Shown piece by piece: positions 62,385 through 64,000 of a stretch of 64,000 bases of DNA. The first letter of the stretch is position 1. Each line of letters starts with the position of its first letter. The notes below the pieces were generated by a model. The model worked only from the letters and a program-made list of their open reading frames with translations. It was not told the DNA's origin and made no database searches. The position numbers were made by a program, and so were the translations under genes. This stretch comes from Musicola paradisiaca NCPPB 2511 (GTDB lineage: Bacteria > Pseudomonadota > Gammaproteobacteria > Enterobacterales > Enterobacteriaceae), in assembly GCF_000400505.1 (NCBI RefSeq), contig NZ_CM001857.1, positions 2,248,161 through 2,312,160 of the forward strand, given 5' to 3'.

Positions 62385-62581
62385 ATAACCGTCAGATTTA
62401 GTTGCAGGTGCATTGGCTTTATTATTCGCCCATCCCTGGGCCTCTCCCCGTAGGGGACGCAGCAAGCAGGGTTTAATCTGCTCCCGGCAGACTTGTCACT
62501 CACCCAAATAACTTATCGGAATAAGCGCATCGGGATTCACTGACTTGTCGCTTGCCTGCAATTCGGATTATTGAGGATATA
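62385..62581. repeat. ERIC-type element with insertion, next to tdk
   Basis: Starts ATAACCGTCAG and TTGCAGGTGCATTGGCTTTA and ends GCCTGCAATTCGGATTATTG. The internal CTCACCCAAATAACTTATCG and GCGCATCGGGATTCACTGAC follow the ERIC consensus in reverse. At about 197 bp it carries an extra internal segment (around 62430-62490) with a CCCGTAGGGG-type palindrome. Confidence 0.75.
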
Positions 62582-62603
62582 AATCCCCCGCCATAAGAAA
62601 CAA

Positions 62604-63200
62604 CTACTCGTTCTCTTTACGTGTCAGCCCCAGTGCAATTTTATAATGTTTTCGGCACACGGAGACATAACTCTCATTCCCGCCTATAACCACCTGGGCC
62701 CCCTCAATGACAGGTTTTCCATTCTGATCAAGCCGCAATACATGGTTGGCTTTACGCCCGCAATGACAGACCGTCTTAAGCTCTATCAATTTGTCGGCCC
62801 ATGCCAATAAATAATGACTTCCGCTAAACAATTCACCGCGAAAATCCGTTCTGAGGCCATAACATAAAACCGGGATATCCAGTTGATCGACCACATCGCA
62901 CAGTTGACCTACCTGTTCTCGACTCAAAAACTGACTTTCATCAATAAGTACGCAATGAATAGTTTGCTGCCGATGTTCTTGCTCCAGGGTCAGGAATAAA
63001 TCCGTATGTTCATTAAACAATAATGCCGGCGAGGAAAGGCCGATACGGGAACTGACATTGCCGAGACCCGACCGGTCATCTATTTCAGCCGTAAACACCA
63101 TAGTACGCATACCGCGCTCTTGATAGTTATATGAAGATTGCAGCAGCGCTGTCGATTTTCCTGCATTCATTGCCGAATAATAAAAATAAAGTTGAGCCAT
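62604..63200 (-). CDS. tdk: Thymidine kinase
   Basis: A 198-residue type II thymidine kinase for pyrimidine salvage. Walker A is SAMNAGKST (residues 9-17), the catalytic glutamate lies in LIDESQFL, and zinc cysteines are in CHCGRKA and VSVCRKHY. The open frame extends 28 codons upstream, but the ATG at 63200 has GGAGGG five bases before it and aligns with E. coli [12 protein letters not shown]. Divergent from hns. Confidence 0.96.
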   Translation of the reverse strand: MAQLYFYYSAMNAGKSTALLQSSYNYQERGMRTMVFTAEIDDRSGLGNVSSRIGLSSPALLFNEHTDLFLTLEQEHRQQTIHCVLIDESQFLSREQVGQLCDVVDQLDIPVLCYGLRTDFRGELFSGSHYLLAWADKLIELKTVCHCGRKANHVLRLDQNGKPVIEGAQVVIGGNESYVSVCRKHYKIALGLTRKENE

Positions 63201-63577
63201 TTCGGCCCTCCTCGTATCCTGGACATCGGTTTGTAATCGTTGAAAATTATTGTAACACAGGCAATGATGTTGAGCTGCTGGCATGGCCTGAAACCCAAAG
63301 TTATGTCCAATAAATGTTCAGCAATTTTGTTATATAAAAACGCCCATAATGTTTTAGAGTGTGTTCGCAGGTATAGATTGGCCTCTATTTATCTCCACTC
63401 TCGATAACATAATCAATTACCCGCACAGAACATTTTTATATTGCAGCAGTAACGTGATTACTGTTTTAAATCAGCCAAATTTTAACAATATTACAATTCT
63501 GCCTATTGCAGAAAAGAAAATGGCACTCTATTATCTGCGTACTATCACCGATAAATATTTATTTCGAGATTAATACA
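63201..63577. promoter_or_regulatory. tdk-hns divergent promoter region
   Basis: A 377-base AT-rich intergenic region that should hold both promoters. H-NS autoregulates its own promoter in E. coli, and the AT content is compatible. I could not place promoter boxes or an operator confidently. Confidence 0.5.
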
Positions 63578-63985
63578 ATGAGCGAAGCACTGAAGATTCT
63601 AAACAACATCCGTACTCTGCGCGCCCAGGCAAGGGAATGTAGTCTGGAGACTTTGGAAGAAATGCTGGAGAAACTGGAAGTCGTGGTAAATGAACGCCGC
63701 GAAGAAGAAAACCAGGCTCAGGCAGAAATCGAAGAACGTGCACGCAAATTACAGCAATATCGCGATATGTTAATTGCCGATGGTATTGATCCTAACGAAT
63801 TACTTCAATCGTTAGGTTCAGCCAAGGTTACGGGTAAAGCCAAACGTGCTGCGCGCCCGGCAAAATACCAATACACCGATGAAAATGGCGAGTTGAAAAC
63901 CTGGACCGGTCAAGGCCGCACTCCAGCGGTAATCAAAAAGGCCATTGAAGAACAAGGTAAATCTCTGGATGATTTCCTGCTCTAA
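63578..63985 (+). CDS. hns: Nucleoid-structuring protein H-NS
   Basis: A 135-residue xenogeneic silencer. The N-terminal coiled coil ([39 protein letters not shown]) mediates oligomerisation, and the C-terminal DNA-binding domain has [15 protein letters not shown] with the AT-hook-like QGR core. A start 24 codons upstream is in frame but without homology. Cnu, encoded at 16.9 kb, is a likely partner. Confidence 0.97.
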   Translation: MSEALKILNNIRTLRAQARECSLETLEEMLEKLEVVVNERREEENQAQAEIEERARKLQQYRDMLIADGIDPNELLQSLGSAKVTGKAKRAARPAKYQYTDENGELKTWTGQGRTPAVIKKAIEEQGKSLDDFLL

Positions 63986-64000
63986 ACCCTCTTTAATAAA

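Larger units (their letters stand above)
61718..62603. other. Gap between adhE and tdk
   Basis: Nearly 900 bases with no recognised gene. Two ERIC-type repeats (61966-62090 and 62385-62581) occupy over a third of it. I see nothing else supported. Confidence 0.55.

Overview
The window is core-type chromosome from a soft-rot enterobacterium, most likely Dickeya or a close relative in the Pectobacteriaceae. Nearly every gene has a recognisable E. coli counterpart in E. coli-like order. A KdgM-type oligogalacturonate porin with two KdgR-like operators, the separate trpG and trpD genes and the ERIC repeats fit a pectinolytic plant pathogen. The genus is inferred from gene content and recalled protein families; no database search was run.

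Layout. (1) 1-7.6 kb: 3'-part of manA, ydgA and add on the plus strand, then a SnoaL-like secreted protein, yfeH, a YnfC-family protein and ydgJ on the minus strand. (2) 7.7-16.1 kb: an L-arabinose locus, with araFGH followed by araC on the minus strand and araBA on the plus strand, and no araD. (3) 16.9-23.6 kb: cnu (ydgT) with a 16-bp tandem repeat at its stop codon, the rsxABCDGE electron-transport operon and nth. (4) 23.7-33.9 kb: cysB, topA, yciN, sohB, yciK, btuR, rluB, yciO and rnm (yciV). (5) 34.1-40.9 kb: the trp operon with promoter/operator, leader peptide and attenuator, then trpE, trpG, trpD, trpCF, trpB and trpA. (6) 41-47 kb: kdgM-type porin, ompW, a YkgJ-family protein, yciC, yciB, yciA, tonB and yciI. 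(7) 47.3-51.4 kb: a chemoreceptor gene broken by a frameshift, yciY, clsA and yciU. (8) 51.4-57.2 kb: oppABCDF on the minus strand. (9) 57.2-64 kb: a long gene-poor gap, adhE, another gap with two ERIC-type repeats, tdk and hns.

How it fits together. In E. coli the manA-to-nth block and the cysB-to-hns block lie far apart; here they meet between nth and cysB. Functional groups are sugar use (ManA, Ara), redox-driven reset of SoxR (Rsx), tryptophan synthesis, envelope transport (KdgM, OmpW, TonB, Opp), membrane lipid synthesis (ClsA), fermentation (AdhE) and nucleoid control (Cnu, H-NS, TopA).

I saw no rRNA, tRNA, CRISPR array, prophage or intact insertion sequence, and no convincing undescribed system. 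The items most worth a second look are the frameshifted chemoreceptor, the unusual ara layout with an unexplained palindrome and a LacI-type site, the tandem repeat at the end of cnu, a short repeat found in two distant intergenic regions, and an unidentified GC-rich patch between oppA and adhE.
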